Position numbers and translations under genes: made by a program
The notes under the pieces: model-generated
Told to the model about the DNA's origin: nothing
Seen by the model: only the letters and a program-made list of their open reading frames with translations
Databases searched by the model: none
From: Leptospira tipperaryensis
GTDB lineage: Bacteria; Spirochaetota; Leptospiria; Leptospirales; Leptospiraceae
NCBI RefSeq assembly: GCF_001729245.1
Contig: NZ_CP015217.1
Coordinates: forward strand, 2,656,001-2,720,000
Length of the DNA: 64,000 nucleotides
Reading direction: 5' to 3'
In this document: positions 34,384-53,431 of the stretch, piece after piece
How positions within the stretch are numbered: the first letter of the stretch is position 1
Layout: every line of letters begins with the position of its first letter

Positions 34384-35670
34384 ATGAAACAGATTCAATT
34401 CCTGACCGAAGCGGCCCTAAAGAAAATGGTCGACAGAGAAACGATGGAAGTCTTATTCTCAAAAGATCAGAGCTCCGAAACCGCTCTGAAAGAATTCTAT
34501 CGCCAATTGAAACATTGGGCCGGGGAACAGAACGCAAATTATTGTATCGAATTTCCGGAAACAGCAATCGAACAATCGCCACTTCCCGATTTGTTACGCG
34601 ACACGGATCGTTCCATTCAAACCCTCGCTGAATTTTCCAATTCTCCCCATAAAAAAAATCCATCCGCGACGTTTCCGGCCTTTGTCTGGAAGAATTTGTT
34701 TTACTTTCCTTTTTCTTCCAAAGAAGAATCCGTTGCGTCCAAGATTTCTTTTCTGGAGGAAAAAATTCAGGCCGAACGATTCCGAAAGACAAAGGAGAAT
34801 TCCGAATCGCAGATCTTTCAGTTGGAGTTTTTGATTTCTTCAGAAACAAACGATTCTTTGGAAAGAATTTTAGAAGCGGAAATTCCCGAGAACTTCGTAG
34901 AAAGAATTTTAGAAAGGGGAAATCAAAAAATTCTGATCACACCCAAACTCGGCGCGGTTCAGAGTTTGTTTGCGATCTATCTTTTTAACGAATGTATTTC
35001 CGATCTTGAATTTACGTTTCAGAGTTTAAGAATCGATCTTTCTTGGATGAAAGAAATTCTTCCGATTTGGACCGAGCGTTCGGGAAACGTTCTCGCGGGA
35101 CTCGATTTTGAAAACGCTCCGGTTTATGAAGAATCGTCTCTGGAGATTACGGTTTCTCCTTGGCTCAGCGCGTCTTTCGTATTCTTAGTTTTAAATTCTT
35201 CGATCTTGGATGCTTGGGAAAAATGGGAATCCGGAAATTCCACGATTTCAAATTCGAATCCGATTACGAAGTTTACGAAAAGTGAATCCTGGAGAGATCT
35301 TACGGAACATCGTTTTGCGGCTCGTGTCGCGAGACATTTGGAAAACGACGAGAAGTTCTTTTTTGATCTTCTTCAGAAAGAATTCGAAGTTTCCAAAAAA
35401 ATCTTAGATTCTCACTTGGATGTTCGTAAAGAAGAATTGGAAGAGATCGAAATTCCGGAACTACTAGATCGTCTCAAGATCATCCAAGAATCTTCTCAGA
35501 ATATTTCCGCCGACGAATCGACAAAGGAAGTTTGGAAATCTCTTCAATCTGCGACGAGCGATTTGATTCTTCAGAAATGGAAGGAACGAAACTCGCTCTC
35601 GACGAAAAAAATTGACGAAATCGCAAGCGCTTCTTCCTGGAAATCTCTTATTGAAATCTGGAAATCCTGA
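34384..35670 (+). CDS. Conserved hypothetical protein
   Basis: A 428-residue soluble protein starting MKQIQFLTEAALKKMV, with many Glu/Phe-rich amphipathic helices (FRKTKENSESQIFQLEFLIS, FEVSKKILDSHLDVRKEELE). There is no signal peptide, membrane helix or catalytic motif. I do not recognise it. The C-terminal third is the most regularly helical part. It is followed by tRNA-Met about 77 bp later on the same strand. Confidence 0.75.
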   Translation: MKQIQFLTEAALKKMVDRETMEVLFSKDQSSETALKEFYRQLKHWAGEQNANYCIEFPETAIEQSPLPDLLRDTDRSIQTLAEFSNSPHKKNPSATFPAFVWKNLFYFPFSSKEESVASKISFLEEKIQAERFRKTKENSESQIFQLEFLISSETNDSLERILEAEIPENFVERILERGNQKILITPKLGAVQSLFAIYLFNECISDLEFTFQSLRIDLSWMKEILPIWTERSGNVLAGLDFENAPVYEESSLEITVSPWLSASFVFLVLNSSILDAWEKWESGNSTISNSNPITKFTKSESWRDLTEHRFAARVARHLENDEKFFFDLLQKEFEVSKKILDSHLDVRKEELEEIEIPELLDRLKIIQESSQNISADESTKEVWKSLQSATSDLILQKWKERNSLSTKKIDEIASASSWKSLIEIWKS

Positions 35671-35741
35671 ATCTCAAGAAACCTTGACAGGCCGATTCCC
35701 TTCAAAAAAATAGCACTGGAACCGACTTGTCGGGTCCAATA

Positions 35742-35822
<81 letters not shown>

Positions 35823-35840
35823 AGTTTCAAGGAGAAGACA

Positions 35841-36125
35841 TTGAAATATCTCTTTCTAATGATTCTTTCTTTCTTCCTTCTGGCTCAGTCTGTGCCAGCT
35901 CAGTCCCCGGTGTGTGCCGAAATCTGCGGATTTTATTCGGGATGTGTGGAGCAAAACGCTCCAAGAAAGTTAAGCGCGGACGAAAAAACAAAGGTGAAAG
36001 CCGGTTGTTTGAATTCCTGCAAAAAACATTCGCAAGCTGTTTCCGCTTGTTTCGAGAACCACAAAAATCAGTGCAAACCGTTTAATGAGTGTATCGTAAA
36101 CGCTTACAACGCGAACAAGAAATAG
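35841..36125 (+). CDS. Small exported Cys-rich protein
   Basis: A 94-residue protein with a clean signal peptide ([20 protein letters not shown]). The mature 70-odd residues hold eight cysteines in a regular pattern ([30 protein letters not shown] and FNEC), suggesting four disulfides in a compact helical fold. Such Cys-rich proteins recur in Leptospira. Function unknown. It follows the tRNA by 20 bp, may be processed from the same transcript, and is closed by a strong terminator. Confidence 0.82.
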   Translation: MKYLFLMILSFFLLAQSVPAQSPVCAEICGFYSGCVEQNAPRKLSADEKTKVKAGCLNSCKKHSQAVSACFENHKNQCKPFNECIVNAYNANKK

Positions 36126-36469
36126 ACTTTTTGAAAATCATTCTTCTCAAGATTTGGATGGAATGATTCCGATCAAATCTTCTTTAGTTAAAATGTAAAA
36201 GAGCGGGTTTACCCGCTCTTTTTTTATACTCTCCTACTTTAAAACAAAATACCGAAACCTTCCTTTCAATAAGATGAAAAACGAAGATCGATCCTCTGTT
36301 TCGTTCTTTACTTCTATATAAATACTACCGAACACTTTTACAATCGGATGTTACTTAGGCTTGAAATACAATCGCGGGTAAATTCTAAATTTTGAATATT
36401 CTTTCTGCGATCCTCTCGGCTTCCTGAGAAAATCATCGGTTTCTTTGTAATCGATGGAATGGCTGATTT
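36126..36469. other. Intergenic gap after the Cys-rich gene
   Basis: A 344-bp gap between convergent genes. It holds the terminator at 36197-36225 and otherwise AT-rich sequence in which I see no gene, repeat unit or structured element. Confidence 0.6.
36197..36225 (+). terminator. Rho-independent terminator
   Basis: AAGAGCGGGT pairs with ACCCGCTCTT across a two-base turn and is followed directly by a T-run, the classic form for plus-strand termination after the Cys-rich gene. Confidence 0.93.
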
Positions 36470-37588
36470 TTAGATCAGAAGAGCGCGGTCAAAGTCTTTG
36501 AAGATCGGATCCAGTCCCGCTTTTTTTAGAGAATCCACCAATTCCGACATAGGACGATCGTCCTCGATTTCAAATTGTTTGAGCGCGCCCGAGTTGGAAT
36601 AACCGCCCGGTTCCGTTTTGGATTCCACTGACATGCTCGTGATCCCAAGACCCGCGAGACGATCTCTGAGAGTTTTGGATTCTCTCGTGGAAAGAACGAG
36701 TCCTATGTCCGGAAACGAAATACGAAGTGCGAGAAGATAACGAACAAAATCACGGTCGTTCACGGGAATGATCTTTTGAAAGTCCCCGGCCGCAGGCCGC
36801 ATTCTCGGAAGAGAAATCTGAAAAGAGGTTCTCCAGTATTCTTTCATTAGATATTTCGCATGTTCCCCAAGTTTATACAATTCTCCCAGAGGATCCGAGA
36901 GCCCGAGTAATACCCCGAGTCCGATCTTTCGAAAGCCGGCCTTCCCTCCTCGGTCCGGAGCTTCCAAACGATAACCCATGTTTTTTTTGATTCCCCGGTA
37001 GTGATTTTCCGCGTAAACTTCTCTGTCATAGGTTTCTTGATAAACGATCAGACCTTCGACTCCGGATGCGATCACGGATCGATAGTCGTCCGTATCCAAA
37101 GGATAGATTTCGATCGAGAGAGAATCAAAGAATTCTTTTAAAATAGAAATTGCATGAAGAATATAGTCCAAGTTGGTTTTACTATAATCTTCTCCGGTTA
37201 GAATTACGAGATGACGGATTCCTTTTTTTTTGAGAACTTCCGCCTCTTTGTAAATTTCTTTTTCAGTTAGGGTTTTTCTCGGAATCTTATTTTCATAACT
37301 GAATCCGCAATAAAGACAAGAAGAACGGCATTCGTTGGAAAGATAGAGAGGCATAAAAAGTTGAATCGTATTTCCGAATCTTTCTCTTTTGATTTCTTTC
37401 GATAGAAAGGCCATGGGTTCGAGATACGAAGAAGCAAGAGGAGAAACAAGTGAGAGATAGTCTTGAAAGTCGAGGGGGATCCCGGAAGATGCGCAGTGAA
37501 GGGCTTTTTCTATGTCTTCTTTTTTTTTGGACCGGATGATTTCCGAACCGGTTGCAAACGGAGTCTTATCAAAAAGATCCGTGAACAT
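36470..37588 (-). CDS. thiH: 2-iminoacetate synthase ThiH
   Basis: A 372-residue radical-SAM enzyme that cleaves tyrosine to dehydroglycine for thiamine thiazole synthesis. The [4Fe-4S] motif CxxxCxxC is at Cys87, Cys91 and Cys94 ([12 protein letters not shown]). Other ThiH features include [31 protein letters not shown] and SLPRMRPA. Its start overlaps the end of thiG by 20 bp, so both are translated from one mRNA. It is the aerobe/anaerobe alternative to ThiO, and no thiO is present here. Confidence 0.92.
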   Translation of the reverse strand: MFTDLFDKTPFATGSEIIRSKKKEDIEKALHCASSGIPLDFQDYLSLVSPLASSYLEPMAFLSKEIKRERFGNTIQLFMPLYLSNECRSSCLYCGFSYENKIPRKTLTEKEIYKEAEVLKKKGIRHLVILTGEDYSKTNLDYILHAISILKEFFDSLSIEIYPLDTDDYRSVIASGVEGLIVYQETYDREVYAENHYRGIKKNMGYRLEAPDRGGKAGFRKIGLGVLLGLSDPLGELYKLGEHAKYLMKEYWRTSFQISLPRMRPAAGDFQKIIPVNDRDFVRYLLALRISFPDIGLVLSTRESKTLRDRLAGLGITSMSVESKTEPGGYSNSGALKQFEIEDDRPMSELVDSLKKAGLDPIFKDFDRALLI

Positions 37589-38396
37589 TTCTTTCCTCTT
37601 CGTCTAAAAAACCGGTGAGCGGACTCGATGCGGATGCTTCCCATTTGAATTTCGCTCCGCTTCCGCCGTAGAGACGAGCCAACCTTCCCGCCGTTGTCGC
37701 GAGTTGAAAAGCTCTCGCGACCGCCACTGGATCTTTTGCGATTGCGATCGCGGTGTTTACAAGAACCGCGTCCGCTCCAAGCTCCATCGCTTCCGCGGCG
37801 TGGGATGGAAGCCCAAGGCCCGCGTCCACCACGACCGGAATCTTGGATTGAGAGATGATGATTTCGAGATTGGTTCTTGTGGTGATTCCCAAATTGGATC
37901 CAATCGGGGAACCCAAGGGCATCACCGTCACACAACCGGCTTCTTCCAGATGTTTACAGAGAATCGGATCCGCGTTGATGTAAGGAAGCACCTTAAAACC
38001 TTCTTGGACAAGAATCTTTGCGGCCTTGAGGGTTTCTATCGGATCGGGTAGCAGATAGACCGGATCGGGCGTTACTTCCAGTTTTACCCAATCTCCCGCT
38101 CCCAATTCTCTCGCGAGAATGGCAAGACGCACAGCCTCTTCCGCGTTGCGAGCTCCGCTCGTATTTGCGAGAAGAAGAATTTTGTTTCGATCGATATGAG
38201 AAAGAATATCGTCTTCGGGAGATTCTAAATCAACTCTTCGAAGCGCGACCGTGACTACTTCCGTTTCAGATGCTTCAATGGCCCTTTGCATGATATGCCC
38301 GGAAGAAAATTTTCCGGTTCCGAGAAAGAGTCTGGAGTGAAAAGTCTTTCCGGCGATTACGAGAGAATCCGGACTTTCTTTGGGGGAAGTTGACAT
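37569..38396 (-). CDS. thiG: Thiazole synthase ThiG
   Basis: A 275-residue TIM-barrel enzyme that builds the thiazole phosphate of thiamine from DXP, ThiS-thiocarboxylate and dehydroglycine. [10 protein letters not shown] starts the barrel. The Schiff-base lysine is probably Lys105 in WVKLEVTPD, and [26 protein letters not shown] binds phosphate. A roughly 20-residue tail follows the usual end. No ThiS gene or TPP riboswitch is visible in the 557 bp upstream, so ThiS must be encoded elsewhere or I missed a divergent form. Confidence 0.93.
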   Translation of the reverse strand: MSTSPKESPDSLVIAGKTFHSRLFLGTGKFSSGHIMQRAIEASETEVVTVALRRVDLESPEDDILSHIDRNKILLLANTSGARNAEEAVRLAILARELGAGDWVKLEVTPDPVYLLPDPIETLKAAKILVQEGFKVLPYINADPILCKHLEEAGCVTVMPLGSPIGSNLGITTRTNLEIIISQSKIPVVVDAGLGLPSHAAEAMELGADAVLVNTAIAIAKDPVAVARAFQLATTAGRLARLYGGSGAKFKWEASASSPLTGFLDEEERNVHGSF

Positions 38397-38953
38397 TCTT
38401 CTGTAGAGATCCTCCGAGGCGGCTCGCTCGTCAAGAAGGCTTCAAAAATTACAGCCTTCCTTTTTACAATTTTGGCTTAGAATGGGAGCGATATTTTCTT
38501 CGTATAAAAACGGACATAGGGAATTTCGCTTATCATTTTCGATTCTAACCTCGACTCAATTCCAAAGTCGTCTCCGATTCTCCATTCCAAACAAAAGAAT
38601 TCGATCCAAGTAGAAGTCCCTTTTTAAAATGCGATCGTTTGAAAATGACTCAATTGACTCAACCTTTCGTCCGGGATAACGTTTTGAATTTTTTCTTCGA
38701 ATAAAAAACCATGCTTTTGAATCTCGGAAGCCCGGAAATCTACTTAGGTAATTCTTATATTCAAAATGAGAAGAGCGGGAAAAAACCTTCAATGACATAC
38801 ATTCAATAAATTTGATATATTCCTTTATATCTATTTTTATTAATAAAAACTAATTATTTACAATTTTTTCTAAGTCCATTGATGCAAAGGTGAAACCTTC
38901 CAAAGCTAAACGTTCATTCGATTTTTCTACAATACTTACACGAGCCAAAGAAT
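38397..38953. other. AT-rich gap between thiG and the REC/HD-GYP gene
   Basis: A 557-bp gap upstream of two divergent genes. I looked for the TPP riboswitch (CTGAGA and GAACCTGA elements on the minus strand) and for a ThiS frame ending in Gly-Gly, and found neither. A minus-strand frame at 38556..38798 has no recognisable features. The 38805-38880 stretch is very AT-rich and could hold the promoter of the plus-strand gene. Confidence 0.5.
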
Positions 38954-39859
38954 ATGCATGCAGTTCCGATTCAGAGAAAAAAGAAAGTTATGATCGTGGA
39001 AGACAGCCTACTCGATCTACAAGTGATCCAACATCACTTAGAGAAGGATTACGAAACGATTTTAGTGCAGGATCCGAACCTGGCGATCCAATTGGCGAGA
39101 ACAAATCAACCCGATTTGATTCTTATGGATATCGTCATGCCGAAAATCGGCGGTGTGGAAGTCTGTCGTAAACTAAAGAACAATCCTCAATCAAATCAAA
39201 TCAAATCAAATCAAATCAAATCCTCTCGATTGGAAATCAGTCGAAGACTGGCGATCGCCTCCGAATACAAAGACAATGATACTCGGGACCATATTCTAAG
39301 AATGAGTAAATACAGCCAAGTATTAGAAAAACATTATGAATTTTCTTCGGAAGAGATCGAAGAAATCTACAACACGTCGGCAATGTACGACGTCGGTAAA
39401 ATCGGAATCCCGGATGCGATTCTTAGAAAGAACGGTCGATTGACTTCGGAAGAATTCGAGATCATCAAAACGCATCCGCTCATCGGGGCTAATATTATAG
39501 GGGAACACGAAACAGGTCTTCTCAAAGTTGCGAGAGAAATTTGTATCGGACATCACGAAAAATGGGACGGCTCCGGCTATCCCTACGGACTCAAAGGAGA
39601 AGAGATCAGCGTATCAGCAAGAATCGCATCGGTCGCAGACGTCTTTGACGCTTTGACAAACAACCGCCCCTACAAAAGCGGATGGCCGATCGGACAGGCG
39701 GTGAAATACATACGATCACAGGCGGGAACCTCTTTCGATCCGGCGATCGTAAAAATCTTCGGCGAAAAGATGGTCGATCTCTTGAAAGCGAAAGTTGAAT
39801 TTACGGCTCACACTCAGATGAACGGCGAGGAAACACGAAGCGAAGAAAGTATCGCATAA
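38954..39859 (+). CDS. REC/HD-GYP response regulator with internally deleted receiver domain
   Basis: A 301-residue protein that looks damaged. Residues 10-78 match the first part of a receiver domain, including the acceptor Asp59 (LILMDIVMPKIGG). The conserved Thr/Ser and Lys of the second half are missing. From residue 80 the protein reads SNQIKSNQIKS, encoded by TCAAA repeats, and joins straight to LEISRRLAIASEYKDNDT of the HD-GYP domain. There HHEKWDGSGYPYG is intact, but the HD pair reads YD (Tyr145-Asp146). Intact relatives degrade cyclic-di-GMP. This one is probably inactive or phase-variable. Confidence 0.82.
   Translation: MHAVPIQRKKKVMIVEDSLLDLQVIQHHLEKDYETILVQDPNLAIQLARTNQPDLILMDIVMPKIGGVEVCRKLKNNPQSNQIKSNQIKSSRLEISRRLAIASEYKDNDTRDHILRMSKYSQVLEKHYEFSSEEIEEIYNTSAMYDVGKIGIPDAILRKNGRLTSEEFEIIKTHPLIGANIIGEHETGLLKVAREICIGHHEKWDGSGYPYGLKGEEISVSARIASVADVFDALTNNRPYKSGWPIGQAVKYIRSQAGTSFDPAIVKIFGEKMVDLLKAKVEFTAHTQMNGEETRSEESIA
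39187..39222 (+). repeat. Pentanucleotide TCAAA tandem repeat inside a coding sequence
   Basis: Six perfect TCAAA units (39191-39220) preceded by TCAA and followed by TC. In the current state the frame stays open and codes for two copies of SNQIK. Gain or loss of a unit shifts the frame, since five is not a multiple of three. It sits exactly where the second half of the receiver domain should be. Confidence 0.93.
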
Positions 39860-39959
39860 TCTCCCCTCTTTCAAAAAGGCATCTAAAAAAAAGGGTTTCA
39901 AAAGGGATTTTTTTTCTAAAACAGACGACGTCCGATTCTTTCCCGGAACCGGAAAGAAT

Positions 39960-40484
39960 ATGGGACAAATCTTTTTAAACACGAATCGAGAAATTAAATC
40001 TACTTTAGTTTTATCCAGGATGAACGTGGAGACGATCCTAATTCCTGAAAAATATTTGAATCGTTTGAGCGAAAAAGAAAGAAAAGCGCTTCCGAAACGA
40101 ATCCTACCACTTTTGAGGAGATACCAAAAACTCATTCTTTCCCTGAAGAGAATCAATAGGAACGCGAGAAAGACTCTTTATCAGAGGGATCAAGGAAAAC
40201 TCATTCGAATCAATATGAGAATTGATACCGGAATTTGGGCTCTCCTCGGTGTCTTGGCAGCGGCGCACGGAGTCTCTCGCTGTTTTATGGTAAATTACCT
40301 CTTCTGGTTGGAGGATTCTGGAGGCGGAATTTACCTTGATAGAATTTTGAATGTGGGATGTCCCACCTTTCAAAATATCTACAGCTATATCTGGCACCTA
40401 AATCTACTAAAAAACGAGATTACAAAAAGGTTGGAATTCGAACCAAATCCTATTCACGTCCTATCACCGGAAGATTTTCCCTAA
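39960..40484 (+). CDS. DUF1564-like protein
   Basis: A 174-residue basic protein. The core LLRRYQKLILSLKRINRNARKTLYQ, followed by NMRIDTGIWALLGVLAAAHGVSRCFMVNYLFWLE, fits my memory of the DUF1564 family, a multi-copy group in Leptospira. The VSRCFMVNYLFWLE segment and the basic stretch before it could suit a ribbon-helix-helix-like DNA-binding fold, but that is inference. It follows the damaged REC/HD-GYP gene by about 100 bp and is followed by a perfect inverted repeat, so the stretch looks like accessory DNA. Confidence 0.7.
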   Translation: MGQIFLNTNREIKSTLVLSRMNVETILIPEKYLNRLSEKERKALPKRILPLLRRYQKLILSLKRINRNARKTLYQRDQGKLIRINMRIDTGIWALLGVLAAAHGVSRCFMVNYLFWLEDSGGGIYLDRILNVGCPTFQNIYSYIWHLNLLKNEITKRLEFEPNPIHVLSPEDFP

Positions 40485-40514
40485 AAATTCAATCTTCGAT
40501 CGAATCTCAAAACA

Positions 40515-40559
40515 ATCTATGTTAAGAGAATTTAATATGCAAATTCTCTTAACATAGAT
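40515..40559. repeat. 19-bp perfect inverted repeat
   Basis: ATCTATGTTAAGAGAATTT and its exact reverse complement flank a 7-nt loop AATATGC. It lies between the convergent DUF1564 and smc genes. There is no T-run after either arm, so it is not a standard terminator. An operator, a transposon end or an RNA stability hairpin are the alternatives. Confidence 0.9.
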
Positions 40560-40632
40560 ATACTCTAAAGAATCTGCCTAGTTTTGCTTTTCTATGAACC
40601 CGCCGCGCTCTTTTTTCAAAACACCGATTCTA

Positions 40633-43407
<2,775 letters not shown>

Positions 43408-43434
43408 AGTTTTTGTGTTTTTCAATTCCGGATC

Positions 43435-43466
<32 letters not shown>

Positions 43467-43477
43467 CGGCAGGGAAT

Positions 43478-45336
<1,859 letters not shown>

Positions 45337-45734
45337 AGATAAAAGCCGCCGCACATACATTTCGAAGCCAGCCCCCATAGAGTTACGAATCTTGCCGCAA
45401 GTTAGAAAGCGATTTAGAAACAACAATGACTTTAATCATGCTTCCTGTAGGAACTCCGACAGGAATAAATCTTCTTGACAACATGCAATTTCTGTGATAG
45501 AGAAAAGTCTCCGGAAATTTTCCGCCTCCCACCCCTCCACCCAAAATTAGGGAGGGGATTTCGTTCAACGGGGGTCGTCGTTCTTACGACAAATCCTTTT
45601 CAAGAATCAGTACACATGCGGGAAAGTCACGATCATCGGTCGGAGAGAAGAGCGAAGAGCGAAGCGATGAACCTGAAACTCACCCTGGATCGGCTTTCAG
45701 AGAAAACTCTGAAAGAATTTTCTCCATCGCAAAA
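45337..45734. other. Intergenic gap with repeat locus D
   Basis: A 398-bp gap with no supported gene. It holds one repeat unit (45444-45560) and, near its right end, a partial second copy that runs into the 3' end of the following minus-strand gene. Confidence 0.6.
45444..45560 (+). repeat. Dispersed hairpin repeat family, locus D
   Basis: The unit starts at the palindrome CCTGTAGGAACTCCGACAGG (45444-45463), then CTGTGATAGAGAAAAGTC, then CCTCCACCC and a degenerate hairpin ending AGGGAGGGG. A partial copy at about 45700-45795 has the GCAAAATCATC/TTGCAAG portion and a closing GGGAACTCCTGCA. Confidence 0.8.
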
Positions 45735-46319
45735 TCATCTTTTTTGCAAGTGAACGTCTCCCTCAAGAATTCTCGTGGGAACTCCTGCAAAAATACCTAG
45801 AGAAACTTCTGATTCTAAAAATGAAAAACAGGAAACCTGTTTTCGAACAGATCGTTCTTCTTGAAACCGAATCTCCACACAATTCTTAGATTGAAAAACC
45901 GTTTCTCGGTAATCCCGAAGGTAAGTAATTTCTCTCATCGGAAAATTGCCGGAACCTTGGATCTTCGAAATCACCGTCTGTCGCTTCCCGTTCTCGATTG
46001 TTCTTACCTGAAAGGCAGTGGTTTGAAGTGTAAGACAGAGTTTATCTTTCTTTCGAGGTTGCAGAAGATACCAGTCGCTATTCTTAGAAGGTGTGAAATC
46101 GATCAGCCAAAAACTTCCGTCGGAAAATGTAGTCTTCTTTATTTTGAGATTTTCATCTTCGTTTCCTTTGGGACCTGCGATCGATTCGATCCATTGATCT
46201 AAAGACGAATAGCAAGTTCCTACAAAACCGTTCTGATTCTGAGCCGATAAGGGAAATGGTTTCCAGAGACAGAGACAACAAGAAACCGTCATCATCGCGG
46301 AAACAAAACGCAACTTCAT
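45735..46319 (-). CDS. Exported hypothetical protein
   Basis: A 194-residue protein with an N-terminal signal (MKLRFVSAMMTVSCCLCLW..PLSAQ). A CC pair within it could mimic a lipobox, but Ala-x-Ala-type cleavage after LSAQ looks likelier. The mature part is beta-rich (TTFSDGSFWLIDFTPSKNSDW, TLQTTAFQVRTIENGKRQT). Its last residues GVPTRILEGDVHLQKR are encoded by repeat-family sequence, so the C-terminus was probably altered by repeat insertion. Not recognised. Confidence 0.7.
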   Translation of the reverse strand: MKLRFVSAMMTVSCCLCLWKPFPLSAQNQNGFVGTCYSSLDQWIESIAGPKGNEDENLKIKKTTFSDGSFWLIDFTPSKNSDWYLLQPRKKDKLCLTLQTTAFQVRTIENGKRQTVISKIQGSGNFPMREITYLRDYRETVFQSKNCVEIRFQEERSVRKQVSCFSFLESEVSLGIFAGVPTRILEGDVHLQKR

Positions 46320-46412
46320 CTTATATGCGGGATTTTTTTTAGGGAGAGGCTAAATTCTTTTTAGATACGGGTAAGAACCCGTTTTTTTTAAGAACTTTGA
46401 AAACGGAGCCTT

Positions 46413-46445
46413 AGTAGGAACTTCTCTCAAGTATGAGTTCCTACT
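46413..46445 (+). repeat. Solo palindrome of the repeat family, hairpin with T-tail
   Basis: AGTAGGAACT pairs with AGTTCCTACT across a 13-nt loop and is followed by a short T-run on the plus strand. The arms are the same core as the ends of the dispersed repeat, so it may be a repeat remnant used as a terminator-like hairpin. Confidence 0.75.
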
Positions 46446-46457
46446 TTTTAGAATCTC

Positions 46458-46670
46458 TCAGGCGTTCAAATCGATCAGATATCCTCTGCGAGTCGCTTGA
46501 TCGTCCGTATTGACTCCCACCTTTGCGATGTTTCTCGCTCCGGAATTTACGCTTTCCAATTCGGAAAGTGGATGAAGACGATCGGGCATGTTTCTGATCG
46601 TGAACTCGGATTTTGAAAATTGGCGAGCGCCCGGTGAACTTTGGAGTGCAAAATTGATTTCTTTGAGCAT
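46458..46670 (-). CDS. Small hypothetical protein
   Basis: A 70-residue soluble protein (MLKEINFALQSSPGARQFSK..., ending DDQATRRGYLIDLNA). Its composition looks protein-like rather than random, and its position on the same strand just after the 248-residue gene supports it. A possible AAAGGA lies about 14 bp upstream of the ATG. No family is recognised. It may be lineage-specific. Confidence 0.5.
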   Translation of the reverse strand: MLKEINFALQSSPGARQFSKSEFTIRNMPDRLHPLSELESVNSGARNIAKVGVNTDDQATRRGYLIDLNA

Positions 46671-46783
46671 GACCTGCGAATGTCCTTTTCTTTCAAGATA
46701 ACGACAAATTTAGAACTTTGTAAAGCGAAAATCAATTTTGAATCTGAGGAGAAAATCCCCATTTTGTCCCAAGATTCGAATTC

Positions 46784-49624
<2,841 letters not shown>

Positions 49625-49645
49625 ATAGATCCTAATTTGAACTGC

Positions 49646-50131
49646 CTAAGAATCGTAACGATTGGAAGATTTTAAGGCGCGTGCGATTTCTTGCTGCGCG
49701 TCTTTTTTCTGCATGTCATCCCGTTTATCGTGTATCTTCTTCGGCTTGGCGACGGCGATCTCCACTTTCACTCGAAGGTTATTCTTAAAATAAACCTTGG
49801 TGGCGACGAGAACCAAACCCTTTTCTTTTACCTGACGATCCAACTTTTCGATTTCCCTCTTATGCAGAAGAAGCTTTCGAGCTCGGATCTCCGGATGATT
49901 GGCGTAACCTCCGTTTTTATACGGAGTGATGGAAAAGTTTTCTAAAAAGATTTCGCCGTTTTTGATCTTGGCGAACGCGTCGGTAAGATTTCCTTTTTTT
50001 TCACGAAGACTTTTGACTTCGGATCCGGTCAAAACGATGCCCGCTTCGATGAATGAAATCAATTCGAAGTTGAACTTGGCCTTTTTGTTGACCAAGGGCG
50101 AATGCCCGGATTCTTCTTTTTTGTCTGCCAT
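49646..50131 (-). CDS. smpB: SsrA-binding protein SmpB
   Basis: A 161-residue tmRNA-binding factor for trans-translation. Conserved features are [38 protein letters not shown] and the basic C-terminal part that enters the ribosomal A site ([20 protein letters not shown]). First gene of the smpB-der-plsY operon. The tmRNA gene itself is not in the window. Confidence 0.94.
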   Translation of the reverse strand: MADKKEESGHSPLVNKKAKFNFELISFIEAGIVLTGSEVKSLREKKGNLTDAFAKIKNGEIFLENFSITPYKNGGYANHPEIRARKLLLHKREIEKLDRQVKEKGLVLVATKVYFKNNLRVKVEIAVAKPKKIHDKRDDMQKKDAQQEIARALKSSNRYDS

Positions 50132-50142
50132 CTTACTTTGTT

Positions 50143-50170
50143 AAACCGTCTTCTTGGACGGTTTTTTATT
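50143..50170. terminator. Hairpin between smpB and the AAA/vWA gene
   Basis: AAACCGTC pairs with GACGGTTT around TTCTTG, with the T-run on the plus-strand side although both flanking genes are on the minus strand. It might stop antisense transcription or serve as a leader hairpin for smpB. Confidence 0.6.
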
Positions 50171-50233
50171 TGCATCGATTCTAGATTCGGCGGTCCGTTG
50201 CGGATTTCAGCGCCGAAGAACGTCGAATTCCGA

Positions 50234-53266
<3,033 letters not shown>

Positions 53267-53431
53267 GACTCAAAGTTTATCAGGTAGAATCCTCTGGCAA
53301 CCTGAATTCCCGAATTTATATTTTGAACGATTTGAATTGTTTGACTATCAAATCAACTTTTCGAGATGATTCTTTTGAGAAGACCGTTTTGCGGTAGTTC
53401 TCTCCGATAGAGATTTCAAAAAGGATCTAGT

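Noticed and set aside
38397..38953. Possible TPP riboswitch or ThiS upstream of thiG
   Set aside because: The CTGAGA and GAACCTGA elements are not there on the minus strand, and no frame ends in Gly-Gly.
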